64,000 bases of DNA from Vicia villosa. Lineage: Eukaryota > Streptophyta > Magnoliopsida > Fabales > Fabaceae. The position numbers and the translations under genes were made by a program. Under the pieces are notes generated by a model, which saw only the letters and a program-made list of their open reading frames with translations, was not told the origin of the DNA and did no database searches. Where the stretch lies: positions 18,360,930-18,424,929 of the forward strand of contig NC_081186.1 of assembly GCF_029867415.1 (NCBI RefSeq). Direction: 5' to 3'. Positions 43,921 to 55,581 of the stretch are shown in pieces. Position 1 is the first letter of the stretch. The number at the start of each line of letters is the position of its first letter.

Positions 43921-44216
43921 CAGATGCTCTGGATGAAGAGTCAGCTAGAAGATTATCAAATAATGAGAGTAACATTTGTATCTTCTACGATAATACTTCT
44001 GCTATTTGTTTATCTAAGAATCCAATCTTAAATTCCAAAGCTAAACATATTGAGATCAAACATCACTTTATTAGGGACTATGTTCAGAAGGGTGGTCTAT
44101 CTTTAAAATTTGTTGATACAGACCATCAATGGGCTGATATCTTTATAAAACCCCTTTCTGAAGATAGGTTTAAGTTCATTTTGAAGAATATCAGTATGGA
44201 TTTATGCCCAGAATGA
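43921..44216 (+). pseudogene. pol: Sirevirus E1 pol, RNase H C-terminus, frameshifted
   Basis: From 43962 the frame reads DNTSAICLSKN, then AKHIEIKHHFIRDYVQKG and the WADIFIKPL motif, ending in TGA 44214-44216. This is the classic C-terminus of Ty1/copia RT-RNase H. Upstream, SQLEDYQ is in another frame, so a one-base shift lies near 43960. The gene is cut on the left by Ogre-1 at 43912. Confidence 0.9.
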
Positions 44217-44719
44217 AAGGATGAGAAGATCTGACGTATGGATTAGATTTGAAATGATTATTTATTTTCTTATCAGAAATTATGAAAATGTTGATCAATT
44301 AGATATTCTGATTCTGTTATAGCTAACATTTCATATGTCTAAGTTGATTCAGAAGTTCTTTTAAAGCAAAACAGCTGTCACCAGCTATTCCAGAAGATGA
44401 ACACGTGTTCACTCTAAAGGGACAAGCATGCGTGCAGTTGATGAGCCGCCGCCCTAGGTAACTATGCAAATCATTTCAAATATCACGTTTTACCCTAACG
44501 TCACTCAACATTAAATGCATTTGATTCTCTGCATTCTGTAACTATTCATTCTCAGAATTTAATTGCATATTGTTTCAAATCCGTGTCTATTTAAACACCT
44601 CTCATTCTCTCTATTTTTCTCTTTTCACCATTCATTCTCTCTTGTTTATGCATTTCTGCAACCTTTTCTCTATTTTCTCAGACCCTAAAAGAAAACACAG
44701 AAATCTCAGAAGTGCTTCC
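44217..44719 (+). promoter_or_regulatory. pol to envelope-like spacer with promoter-like elements
   Basis: 503 bp, non-coding. A G-box palindrome GAACACGTGTTC is at 44399-44410, a TATA-like CTATTTAAACAC at 44587-44598, then a pyrimidine-rich stretch (TCTCTCTATTTTTCTCTTTTC) and ATGGC at 44720. The order and spacing are those of a plant promoter and 5' UTR. Whether it is active is unknown. Confidence 0.5.
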
Positions 44720-45083
44720 ATGGCTTCCCCCTCTACTCAGAATGTTTCTTCTTCACATCAGAATGAACAAGAACAAGAGCAACAACTTGTTCCACCAATC
44801 ACCTGTTCGATTCCTTTGGATCAACTGTAAGTTATTTGTGAGTTAATGGTTGATGTTGAAAACCTAGAGAAACATGACATTCATCTTGCAGAAAATATGA
44901 GGTTTCAAGGGTGGGCGCCAATGTTCTATGATTTCTGTGGACCAGTCTATCCAGACCTAGTGAAGGAGTTCTGGATTCATGCAACAGTGATGCCTAAGGC
45001 AATTATATCTCTCGTTCATGGTGAATTCTATCCTATCACTTAAACCACCCTGAGAAAGTTGTTTGGGTTGATGGATTTTGAAG
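44720..45083 (+). pseudogene. Sirevirus E1 envelope-like gene, part 1
   Basis: Starts ATGGCTTCC. The first 36 codons are Ser/Gln-rich. In-frame TAA stops lie at 44828-44830 and 45041-45043, but the frame itself stays open across both and continues into part 2 through the B insertion (Glu-Gly-Ala then Thr-Glu-Ala). The segment with VKEFWIHATVMPK and FYPIT resembles legume proteins annotated as putative plant transposon protein. Sirevirus genes in this place are called envelope-like; membrane fusion has not been shown. Confidence 0.75.
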
Positions 45084-45088
45084 GTGCT
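45084..45088. repeat. target site duplication of B (left)
   Basis: GTGCT here and at 57021-57025, flanking TGTTATACGG...GGTATGACA. Removing B and one copy restores the envelope-like reading frame. Confidence 0.95.
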
Positions 45089-45769
45089 TGTTATACGGTG
45101 AACTGACTTTTTAATCGAAATGTGTGGATAGCAAGAGTCGCCACCGACTTTTATTTTATCCAATTTAGGAAAGGCTAAAAGAACAGGAAATACCTTTTAA
45201 AAGAAAACTGAGTTCGGGGGGTAATTATGAAAAGGGAAGGTGTAAGGCACCCTTTGCATCCATGGTTTTCCATGGGCTCTTAATTGCTTTGCTCTTTGAA
45301 ATTTTTTTTAGAAGAAGTGAATATGGACTTTAGCTCGTAAATGAGCGTAGCCATTTTGAAGGTTTATGAGAAAGAATATGAAAAAGGTTTTAGAGCAAGG
45401 CAAAGCAATTAGGGGCAATTACCTTAGTAATGTAGAAAACAGTTCTTTTAGCCTTTCAGGATGAAAGGGTCTATCCATGCCATAAGAGGGCAGGAAGCCT
45501 TTCATTTGGAGGTTGGAGGGTCATCGAGAGTTCGTTCGCCATAAGACGGTCCCATACCATAGAGAGGCAGGTAGTCTAAGGGAAGAACCAGAATAGCCTT
45601 TCGTAGGCAGCCAGAGGATACCTCAGCCTTTCGTAGGCAACTTCCAAGGGTCGAGGTCATATTGGTGTATCGAAGGCAGCATCATTTAGGGACTTTATGA
45701 CCTTTGTATTTACCGAGGCAACATGGTTGAGGTATCCTCGTATTCGAGGGACATGGCTATTCTGCAAAA

Positions 45770-46045
45770 AACACAAGACAACAGGCAACAAGGCAACAGG
45801 CAACAGGCAACAGAGAGGTTACCCAAAAAGTGTGCGTGGGTGCAACAATCATGTGATTAGATTCAGAAAATTATCTTGTAATTAGGTGATTCTAATTTAA
45901 TTCAGGGTTGCACTCCCTAAAATTACTAACCACAGCAATTAATATTAACAATTAAAATAGTAATGGGGAAAGGGAAAATGAAACCAGCGGGGGAAAGGGA
46001 AATTGAAACCAGCGGGGGAAAGGGAAATTGAAACCAGCGGGATAA
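45770..46045 (-). repeat. two short tandem repeats in solo LTR B
   Basis: GGCAACA repeats at about 45775-45815, and three ~34-bp units around GGGGGAAAGGGAAATTGAAA at 45963-46042. Confidence 0.75.
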
Positions 46046-46703
46046 ACAGAGCAATAAGTTTGAAACAAGTAATAATTGAGATCAGGGTTTAGGGTTACCG
46101 ACTATTCGTAGCTTCGGCAATTGGCAAACCCTGAAAAGGTGGGAAAAATAGGAAACAGGATATATGTGAGTGCATTATCAGTTCAGCCATAAATATGGTT
46201 AACCCTAATCAATAAAAGTAAAAATAAAAAAAAGCGTAAAGACACTTAGCTTCGATTGACGAAGGTTGATGGGCAAAGATTTGCCTTGAGCCTTAAGCAT
46301 TGACCCTGCCATTTGAGAATTGGCAAAAGAATAAAAGGAAAAACTAAGTGTATGAGGAGTTCCATTGACAAGGGAATTAAACCCTAATAAAATAAAATAA
46401 AAGGTAAATAAATATTTAAATAAGAGAGGTTAGAACTTAGCTTTGCATTTGACGTGGCGCTTAGTCGGAAAGCATTTGAAAAGTCAACCCTGAAAAAAGG
46501 CACAGAAAAAGAAATATTTTTAGTGCAGTAATGATCAATAACCCTAATTGATTAAGACAAACCAGATTAATAGAATAAATAAAGGCAAGGCAAACAAAGT
46601 GTTTTTGCAAAGAGGGTAAACCCTGATTTTTAGGGAATGAGTTTTATGAGAAACATCGACACGCTAAGTTAGTGGACAACACCTACCTCAAACATCTATG
46701 GCT

Positions 46704-46708
46704 ACTAG
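46704..46708. repeat. target site duplication of D (left)
   Basis: ACTAG here and at 54976-54980, flanking TGTAACGCC...GGTGTTACA. Confidence 0.95.
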
Positions 46709-49271
46709 TGTAACGCCTGGAAAAATTAGTATATACTTGATTTGGACGTTTGTGACGTTTATTGGAATTTTACCATTTTTGGAGTCGTTTCAGTCGGTAT
46801 TAGTTCGGGATGGCAGACTAATATTTAATTGAAGGTTTTCATATTTTTGGTACTAGAAATATTAGTAAGGTAATATTCCGCGTTTTGGGGCGTTTGAACG
46901 ATATTTGAGCGTAGGGGCATTTTGGTCTTTTCCGCGGGATAGATATTTTCTTTATAAGAAAGAAATAAAGAAGAGAAAGAAAAAGAAGGAAAGAAAGAAG
47001 AGAAAGAAAGGAAGAGGAAAAAGGAGAAGAAGGAAAAGAGGAGGAAAAGTGGAGATTGGTGGTTTTTCATCCGAATCGAGTTCCGATCGTCGCTATAGAA
47101 AGGTAAGGGGGTGAATCTAATTTATCTTGGAAGTATGATTCTTATTGTCTTGTTCTTGTTCTTGTTCTTCTTGTTCCAATTTCCACAATTTTCTTGTGTG
47201 ATCTTTGTTTGATCTAAGTTTGTTTGAGAATGATTGTATGATGAATAAATGATATCCTTGTTGTGTTGTGGTGATTGATCATGTTTGTTTTCCTTTTCTA
47301 TGGCTTGATTGAGTTTGTATAAAAAGTTAGGTTTTGAGATAGATTGATGAATCAACCATGAAAAGTTTGATGTTAGGTTGTTTCTATGGTTTGTATGTGT
47401 TGTATTAGTGTTATAATGATATTTGGGAGTTGTTTTAGTGGGTATAAGGGGCTTGGAACAGTTCTGGTGCGTTCTGTTTTTTTTTGGGTTTACGCAGGTC
47501 CGCTGAGCGGAGGTGGGTCCGCTGAGCGGAGGTTCTGTTGCAGAAAATTCTCTGCGAAGGTCCGCTGAGCGGAGCTGAAGCGGATGACAGCTTTTTCTGT
47601 TTTTCCAAAACTTTGAAACTTCATAACTCTTGAACCGTAACTCCGATTTTGTCGCCGTTCGAAGCGTTAAAAAGCTAACACAATGAACTATATTATTATC
47701 TAATTAAATGATTCATAGGATGTAGTATCCCATTATTTTTATTAGGATCAAGTGATGAGTTGTGTAGTATGTTCAATTATCCAAACTTTGAAACCTTGTA
47801 ACTTTTGATCCTTAGCTCCGTTTCGTACGCCGTTCGAAGTGTTAGGAAGCTAGTTGGATGTTCTATATGATAGTATAGGCTTGGTTAGCTTGTTATTAAT
47901 TGGTTATGAGGTGTTGTTGATGAAAACACATAATTGTTTATATGCGCGATATGATTGGTAAATAATCATAGTGCTTGGTTGTAATTGATAATGATGTGTT
48001 GTGTGAATGTTATCGTAATGGTACGAGGTATGTGATTAGTTGTCGATAACATGAGATCATGTTCATATGTGTTATGTATTGATGAAGTTGTGGGCCGATG
48101 GCCAATATTAATTTGATGTGTATAAGTGTGTTATACGTTCATCTATGCCGATGTGGCCAGTATGTTTGAACGGTGAATGTGTGCTGTGTGCTTATTAATG
48201 CCTGTGTGGTAATTATGGTGTGATGTAATTGATAACGATGTTATTAAGTGGTGATGTATCCTTTGGGATAGAATATAAATGGTGTAACGTGGGTATGTGA
48301 CCGTGTTATATTGTTGATGATGTTGTTGTCGTGTAATAGAGTCATATATTTGCACAGCATAACATTTCATTACGTTAATGGCGGAATGCTATTAGCAGGT
48401 GGCCTGAATTGGCAATTATTACCAGTGGGGGCTTAATGCTCGGTAAAAATGTGTATTTGCCCGAGTGGCAAGAGGTCATCAGTGGGGGCTAAATGCTCGA
48501 TGACGTTTAGTCGTAGCTTGATGCTCGACAAAGGTGTATTTTCCTGAGGGAAAGAAGTCCCAACATAATGCTCGACAAAGGTGTATTTGTCATAATGGCA
48601 AGGGGAGTTTTACTTCGGATTTGGTACCACATGCATATGCATAGTCGAGTCTCATTCATCATTGTCTGTCTGTATAATTTATGTTAGCATTCATGTGTCA
48701 CATTACTTATATATTGATTGTGGTTGAATGAGTGGATTACTTTGTTGTATGATTCTTGATGATACTTGTTGGCATTACTATAATTGTCATGCTTTCATTA
48801 TGAATTATATTCTCACCCTTCTGCTGATTTGATGCTTGAGTGGCATCCTGCAGATTAGCCGCTTTGGACGTCTTTTGGAAGAGGTAGTTCTCCAGTTGGT
48901 CTTGTCGGTCGCTCTGATATGTAACACTGGGTAGTCGGGAGTCTGTTGTTATTTATTTGTATATGACTCTTTTGAACATGTATATGTGATAACGTGCCAT
49001 TGTATATTGTAAACACTTTATTTTGGAAAACTCCTCTTTGAGAGTGAGAGCTATACGTATATATATATATATATATATATATGTTCATATCTTCCGTGTG
49101 TTATGTATCATGTTATTGGCAGGTGTGTATGCTTTTGACATCGGTGATGTCCGTTTGTTTTCAAGGTGTTTGTTTGGTTACTTAGTGTAACATCCTAATT
49201 GTGTTGTATGAGATTTTAAATACTCTGGTATTTTCTTGCCTAAATGCTTTGGGTATAATTGGGGTGTTACA
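46709..49271 (+). repeat. D 5' LTR
   Basis: Starts TGTAACGCCTGG, ends GGTGTTACA. It holds TTTATAAG (46960), an almost pure purine tract (46966-47058), the palindrome cluster around TCCGCTGAGCGGA (47498-47573), two copies of the TAACT...CTCCG(A/T)TT motif (47625-47690, 47799-47860), a repeat around GGGGGCTTAATGCTCGGTAAA (48425-48600) and (AT)n (49056-49082). Confidence 0.94.
47495..47580 (+). repeat. palindrome cluster in D LTR
   Basis: Three copies of the dyad TCCGCTGAGCGGA, two of them side by side, with a further inverted repeat GCAGA...TCTGC between the second and third. It is followed after ~50 bp by CCGTAACTCCGATTTTG (47635-47651). The 3' LTR copy is 53205-53290. Confidence 0.88.
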
Positions 49272-49275
49272 TTAG

Positions 49276-49287
49276 TGGTATCAGAGC
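49276..49287 (+). other. D primer binding site
   Basis: TGGTATCAGAGC four bases after the LTR end, complementary to the 3' end of initiator tRNA-Met; standard for chromoviruses. Confidence 0.9.
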
Positions 49288-50129
49288 AGGTCGGTCTGTC
49301 CGGCCAGTGTTGTCTAATGTTGTTTAATTCCTCAGTACGTGATAAGTGTGTGGAGCACTGTCAGTACTTGTTGTGCCTCTAGCCGGTTGTATGCAGGTAT
49401 GGTTTGAAGCTAAGTGGGGGAGAACATATGCTTCTCGGATATGTTTCAGTTGCAAGATGTTAGTATGCTACTGAGGGCAGCAGTACTAGTGTTGTTGGAA
49501 TTTGTTGTTTTCTGAAGTGAAGGCGACTTGGACTTAAGACTTTGGTCGTTAATCAAGTTGGAGTGTCTCGGAGTAGATTTTGGTTATTTCTAAGGAATGG
49601 AATTTAGAGAGTTGTGATGCTCTAACGCTACTGATGGACTATGAAGTTGTTGTTTGAGTAGCCTTGTGTGAAGTGTCGTTGTTGGATCAATGATTAAGGA
49701 AAGTATTGTGGTAGACTTTGTTGTAAGAGTTATTGACGTTGTTGGAAACGTTTTGGAACTCGAGTGAGAATTAGGAGTATGAAGAGTTGAATAGGATCTC
49801 AGGTATTTTGTTTTGAGATATTGTTAGAAGTGTTTTGGTACGTAGCTACCAGATGTCGGGTTGGCTGGTTCAGATGATCTTGAGAGGTTTGTGAATTATG
49901 GAATCATAGTGCTTCTGTGCTATGAGCAAAAGTTGGAAAAGAATATTATTAATGTTGGTACTGATAGTTTATACTCTATTATGATTATCGGCTACCTATT
50001 GACAAATTGAGGACTTGATCACCCTTAATCTCTTGTTGATAGTAGACGGGATCGTATTGGACGTGATAGGCTTATCTGGCTAGTTTGATAATATTGGAAG
50101 TGAATGAGTCGGTGCAAGGTGGTACGACG
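49288..50129 (+). other. D interior without recognisable gene
   Basis: The place of gag and protease. All frames are broken and I cannot recognise gag, a CCHC knuckle or a protease motif, so it is either decayed beyond recognition or replaced. Confidence 0.6.
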
Positions 50130-51800
50130 TTGTTTATGTTGTCGACGACTTTGGATGTCCTTAAGAAAGAGCAATTGTGGGAATTGCGGATAGTTGTGCA
50201 TTTGTATAGGTGTTTCTTGAAGGTTTAATTGATTCATCATCGAAAAGGGGAATTTCGTCTAGGAGTTCTATTTTGACGGATTTAGTTCCTAGAACTATTG
50301 TTGTGTCGAGGATTCCGTATCGGATGCCAACTTCTGAGTTGGAAGAGTTGAGGAGTCAACTTAAGGATTTTCTTGAGAAGAGGTTTGTTCGTTCAAGTGT
50401 GTCAATTTTAGACAATTGAGAAAAGTGACAATTAAGGAAAAGTATCAACTTTCGAGGATTGATATTTTGACGGATCAAGTTGGTTGGAGCTTGTTTGTTT
50501 TGCAAGTTTGATTTGAGGTATGGGTGTCATCAGTGTAAAGATGGTCATGCTAAGTATTTGAGAATTGTTTTGTCCGTGTTGGGAAGAAGAAGTTGTTTGC
50601 TAAGTTTCCTTGTGTGAGTTTTTGGTTGAGTGAAGTGAATGTTCAAGGGTTTAAGAGGAGGTTGACTACCATTACTATTTTGATTTTGCCGGATCTGTTA
50701 GAACTGTTTGTGGTGTTTTGGGATGTTTCATTGTTGGGTTTGCAAGAAGTTCTAATGCAGAAAGGGATAAGTGGTGGTTTATGCTTTTATGAAAGTTAAG
50801 ATTTTTTTTTAAAGGATTTATCTGTCACAAGATTTAGAGTTGGCAGTTGTTATTTCTGTTTGGGAAATTTGAAGGCACTAATTATTTGGATCGAGATTTG
50901 TGTGTGTAAGTGACTACAAGAGTTTGAAGTATTCGTTTGATCATAACGAGTTGAATATGAGAAACCATTGCATACGTCTATGTTGATGATTCGAGTATTG
51001 TGATTGTTGAAACAGTTGTGAGATTTGAGTTTGGTTCGTAAAGTGACTTCTTCAAGTGTTGAGCTTTATATGTGAAAGCTTACTTATGGTATTCTTGATG
51101 AGATTAGAAAAGGTCAGAAATCGGATTTGAATGGGTTGATAAGATGACATTTATTAGTCAAAGATAAAGATGGTGATCTTCGGATTGATAAGAGCAATGT
51201 CATGGGATGTCATGATCAAGTTTGTATTCCTAATGTTCGGATTTGAAAAGAGGACTTTGGATGAAGTGCGTCATAGTGATTTGAGTATTCATCCTGATGC
51301 TACTAAGATATATCAAGATTTGAGATGGTCATTTTTAGTGGCAAGGTAATGAAGAAGGATATGAAGGGATTTGTTTATTGGTGTTTGACTTGTCAGGAGT
51401 CGTCTGGTTTCATGTAACTGTTATCCATTCCTGAGTAGAAGTGGAATAGCATTTCTATGGATTTTGTTTCTGGTTTGCCGAGGACGTTGAGTAATTGTGA
51501 GGTGATTTGGGTCATTGTGGATATATTGATGAAATCTGCTCATGTTATTTCGATAAGAATGGATTAACCGATGGGAGTACTGGCGAGTGGTATGTTGATA
51601 AAGATGTTTGTTGGTTTGTTTGTTTGCATGGTGTTTCGAAATGTATTGTTCAGATTGAGATCCGAGGTTTATTTTTGAAATTTTGAGAGGGTTCACAAGG
51701 TACTTTGGGTACGAAGTTGCATTTGAATTTGGCGTATCATCCTCAAACGGATGGTCAGACAGAGAGGACGGTTTGGTCACTTAAGGATCTATGAGGGCTT
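50130..51800 (+). pseudogene. pol: D chromoviral pol remnants (RT, RNase H, integrase)
   Basis: Collinear fragments in shifting frames. The RT start has RIPYRMPTSELEELRSQL (50315-50370). The RT/RNase H connection has ITILILPDLLEL, VLMQKG (50650-50770) and a DYKSLKYSFDHNELNMR-like piece (about 50920-50965). The integrase has a WKWE-like segment with SMDFVSGLPRTL (51455-51490) and the tract VIWVIVDILMKSAHV. A later part reads LAYHPQTDGQTERT in frame around 51730-51770. The RT catalytic YxDD region is missing. There are many stops and frameshifts; the gene is dead. Confidence 0.85.
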
Positions 51801-52418
51801 GTGTTGTGAAACAAGGATGTGTTTGGATTAGCTTTTGCCTTTGATTGGATAATACAAAGACTTTTGTCTGGTGTGCAAGCTGACACAGCAGATTAAGAGG
51901 TTGAGTATGTTAAGAGAGAACAATGAGTTTCTGGTGAATACTAGAAGGATTTGGAAGTTGGTTATGAAATTGGTAAATCTGTTTGTTGTGGGAAATCAGA
52001 GTGCGCATCGGAAGCGTGAAATGACGCGGTTCGTATGTGCGTGTATGAACTGTTAGAGTTCGAATTATGGACAGTGGATGTGGTAGGAATTATAAGACCA
52101 CCAGATGTTTTGGTTACATGTTTGACTGCTATGTCTTGGCATGGTTATTTGGATGTTGTGCGACCGAGTTGTTGTCTGTGTCTTGATTATTTCTTGTGTT
52201 TTGGTGTTAGTCGATGAGTGCATTGTATGGGCATTGCATCTCGTTTTCGTTGTTGTGTTTTGGTTGTTTTGCTTTTAGCTAGAGTGATTCGTTGTTGGTG
52301 TTGATTGTGTAGTTGCTTCCGTGGCTTGATAGTTGGTTAGTCGGATGCGAGAGCGTATCCAGGTTTGTTTGCGTTTGGGATATTTCCGAGGACGGAAATC
52401 TTCTAAGTGGGGGAGAGT
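51801..52418 (+). other. D 3' non-coding region and PPT
   Basis: Degenerate sequence without a gene, ending in the PPT TAAGTGGGGGAGAGT (52404-52418) immediately before the 3' LTR. Confidence 0.8.
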
Positions 52419-54975
52419 TGTAACGCCTGGAAAAATAAGTATATACTTGATTTGGACGTTTGTGACGTTTATTAGAATTTTACCGTTTTTGGAGTCGTTT
52501 CAGTCGGTATTAGTTCGGGATGGCGGACTAATATTTAATTGAAGGTTTTCATATTTTTGGTACTAGAAATATTAGTAAGGTAATATTCCGCGTTTTGGGG
52601 CGTTTGAACGATATTTGAGCGTAGGGGCATTTTGGTCTTTTCCGCGGGATAGATATTTTCTTTATAAGAAAGAAATAAAGAAGAGAAAGAAAAAGAAGGA
52701 AAGAAAGAAGAGAAAGAAAGGAAGAGGAAAAAGGAGAAGAAGGAAAAGAGGAGGAAAAGTGGAGATTGGTGGTTTTTCATCCGAATCGAGTTCCGATCAT
52801 CGCTATAGAAAGGTAAGGGGGTGAATCTAATTTATCTTGGAAGTATGATTCTTATAGTCTTGTTCTTGTTCTTGTTCTTCTTGTTCCAATTTCCACAATT
52901 TTCTTGTGTGATCTTTGTTTGATCTAAGTTTGTTTGAGAATGATTGTATGATGAATAAATGATATCCTTGTTGTGTTGTGGTGATTGATCATGTTTGTTT
53001 TCCTTTTCTATGGCTTGATTGAGTTTGTATAAAAAGTAAGGTTTTGAGATAGATTGATGAATCAATCATAAAAAGTTTGATGTTAGGTTGTTTCTATGGT
53101 TTGTATGTGTTGTATTAGTGTTATAATGATGTTTGGGAGTGGTTTTAGTGGGTATAAGGGGCTTGGAACAGTTCTGGTGCGTTCTGGTTTTTTTTGGGTT
53201 TACGCAGGTCCGCTGAGCGGAGGTGGGTCCGCTGAGCGGAGGTTCTGTTGCAGAAAATTCTCTGCGAAGGTCCGCTGAGCGGAGCTGAAGCGGATGACAG
53301 CTTTTTCTGTTTTTCCAAAACTTTGAAACTTCATAACTCTTGAACCGTAACTCCGATTTTGTCGCCGTTCGAAGCGTTAAAAAGCTAACGCAATGAACTA
53401 TATTATTATCTAATTAAATGATTCATAGGATGTAGTATCCCATTATTTTTATTAGGATCAAGTGATGAGTTGTGTAGTATGTTCAATTATCCAAACTTTG
53501 AAACCTTGTAACTTTTGATCCTTAGCTCCGTTTCGTACGCCGTTCGAGGTGTTAGGAAGCTAGTTGGATGTTCTATATGATAGTATAGGCTTGGTTAGCT
53601 TGTTATTAATTTGTTATGAGGTGTTGTTGATGAAAACACATAATTGTTTATATGCGCGATATGATTGGTAAATAATCATAGTGCTTGGTTGTAATTGATA
53701 ATGATGTGTTATGTGAATGTTATCGTAATGGAACGAGGTATGTGATTAGTTGTCGATAACATGAGATCATGTTCATATGTGTTATGTATTGATGAAGTTG
53801 TGGGCCGATGGCCAATATTAATTTGATGTGTATAAGTGTGTTATACGTTCATCTATGCCGATGTGGCCAGTATGTTTGAACGGTGAATGTGTGCTGTGTG
53901 CTTATTAATGCCTGTGTGGTAATTATGGTGTGATGTAATTGATAACGATGTTATTAATTGGTGATGTATCCTTTTGGATAGAATATAAACGGTGTAACGT
54001 GGGTATGTGACCGTGTTATATTGTTGATGATGTTGTTGTCGTGTAATAGAGTCATATATTTGCACAGCATAACATTTCATTACGTTAATGGCGGAATGCT
54101 ATTAGCAGGTGGCCTGAATTGGCAATTATTACCAGTGGGGGCTTAATGCTCGGTAAAAAGGTGTATTTGCCCGAGTGGCAAGAGGTCATCAGTGGGGGCT
54201 AAATGCTCGATGACGTTTAGTCGTAGCTTGATGCTCGACAAAGGTGTATTTTCCTGAGGGAAAGAAGTCCCAGCATAATGCTCGGCAAAGGTGTATTTGT
54301 CATAATGACAAGGGGAGTTTTACTCCGGATTTGGTACCACATGCATATGCATAGTCGAGTCTCATTCATCATTGTCTGTCTGTATAATTTATGTTAGCAT
54401 TCATGTGTCAGATTACTTATATATTGATTGTGGTTGAATGAGTGGATTACTTTGTTGTATGATTCTTGATGATACTTGTTGGCATTACTATAATTGTCAT
54501 GCTTTCATTATGAATTATATTCTCACCCTTCTGCTGATTTGATGCTTGAGTGGCATCCTGCAGATTAGCCGCTTTGGAAGTCTTTTGGAAGAGGTAGTTC
54601 TCCAGTTGGTCTTGTCGGTCGCTCTGATATGTAACACTGGGTAGTCGGGAGTCTGTTGTTATTTATTTGTATATGACTCTTTTGAACATGTATATGTGAT
54701 AACGTGCCATTGTATATTGTAAACACTTTATTTTGGAAAACTCCTCTTTGAGAGTGAGAGCTATACGTATATATATATATATATATGTTCATATCTTCCG
54801 TGTGTTATGTATCATGTTATTGGCAGGTGTGTATGCTTTTGACATCGGTGATGTCCGTTTGTTTTCAAGGTGTTTGTTTGGTTACTTAGTGTAACATCCT
54901 AATTGTGTTGTATGATATTTTAAATACTCTGATATTTTCTTGCCTAAATGCTTTGGGTAGAATTGGGGTGTTACA
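52419..54975 (+). repeat. D 3' LTR
   Basis: Near copy of 46709-49271, with the purine tract at about 52676-52768, the palindromes at 53205-53290, and a shorter AT run. It ends GGTGTTACA before ACTAG. Confidence 0.94.
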
Positions 54976-55510
54976 ACTAGGGTTCTAAGGATAACACATC
55001 CTAAAAATTAATTATTGGTTATGAACCTAATTAATTTGATTAATCCTGATTCGATTAACCCTAAATTATTTAACCTAACAACTAGTTAATTAAAATCTAA
55101 ATTAAAATTATTAACTAGAACCTAAATTAATTATTAAATTACCTATTCTAATTATTTAGAGAAAATATAAGAATTAATCTAATAATAAAAAGTTAATTTT
55201 AATTATCTAATTTTAAAAGAATTTTAAGAAAAAAAGATTTGAGAAAGAAAAGTTTTGTGGTTGAAAAGAAAATAAAAAAACAACTAGAATAAAAAAGAAA
55301 GATAGAAAGAATTTAAAAGAAGAAAACTCAGCTTATGCTTGGGTGTGGTGAGCATTTGAGTGCCCATGGTGGACTTGCTGACTTGTAGATGCGGGATGTG
55401 ACTTCGAAATTATCCCAGGGCCTGGATGCGAGGGCGCACCATGGTTTTTGTGAGGGCACGCACACCGGATCTGCTTGCAAATCAGAACATTCGAATCACC
55501 AAAATTATAG

Positions 55511-55581
55511 CGTGGAGGGTAGGGTTCCAACCCAGGCCCTCACGCTGAACACCATAATGATTTTGCCACTCGAGCTGTTTG
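55511..55581 (-). other. second tRNA-like or hairpin module in solo LTR B
   Basis: The minus strand shows CAGCTCGAGTGGCAAAATCA (A-box-like) and GGGTTGGAACCC (B-box-like). The same bases also form a nested hairpin, GCGTG..GGG..GGGTT / AACCC..CCC..CACGC (55511-55546), so the tRNA reading is uncertain. Confidence 0.4.

Larger units (their letters stand above)
46709..54975 (+). mobile_element. D: Ty3/gypsy chromovirus (Tekay-like), internally ruined
   Basis: 8267 bp with LTRs 46709-49271 (2563 bp) and 52419-54975 (2557 bp). The PBS matches initiator tRNA-Met, and the interior is only 3.15 kb. Recognisable pol pieces are chromoviral. LTRs differ at roughly 30 sites (~1.2%) plus one AT-repeat length change, whereas pol is broken many times over. 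Inserted in solo LTR B. Confidence 0.92.

Noticed and set aside
46825..47114. Lys/Arg-rich and Phe/Ser-rich small ORFs in D's LTR
   Set aside because: Both come from the purine tract read on the two strands.
48855..49088. Minus-strand frame MNIYIYIYIY...
   Set aside because: Translation of an (AT)n microsatellite in D's LTR.
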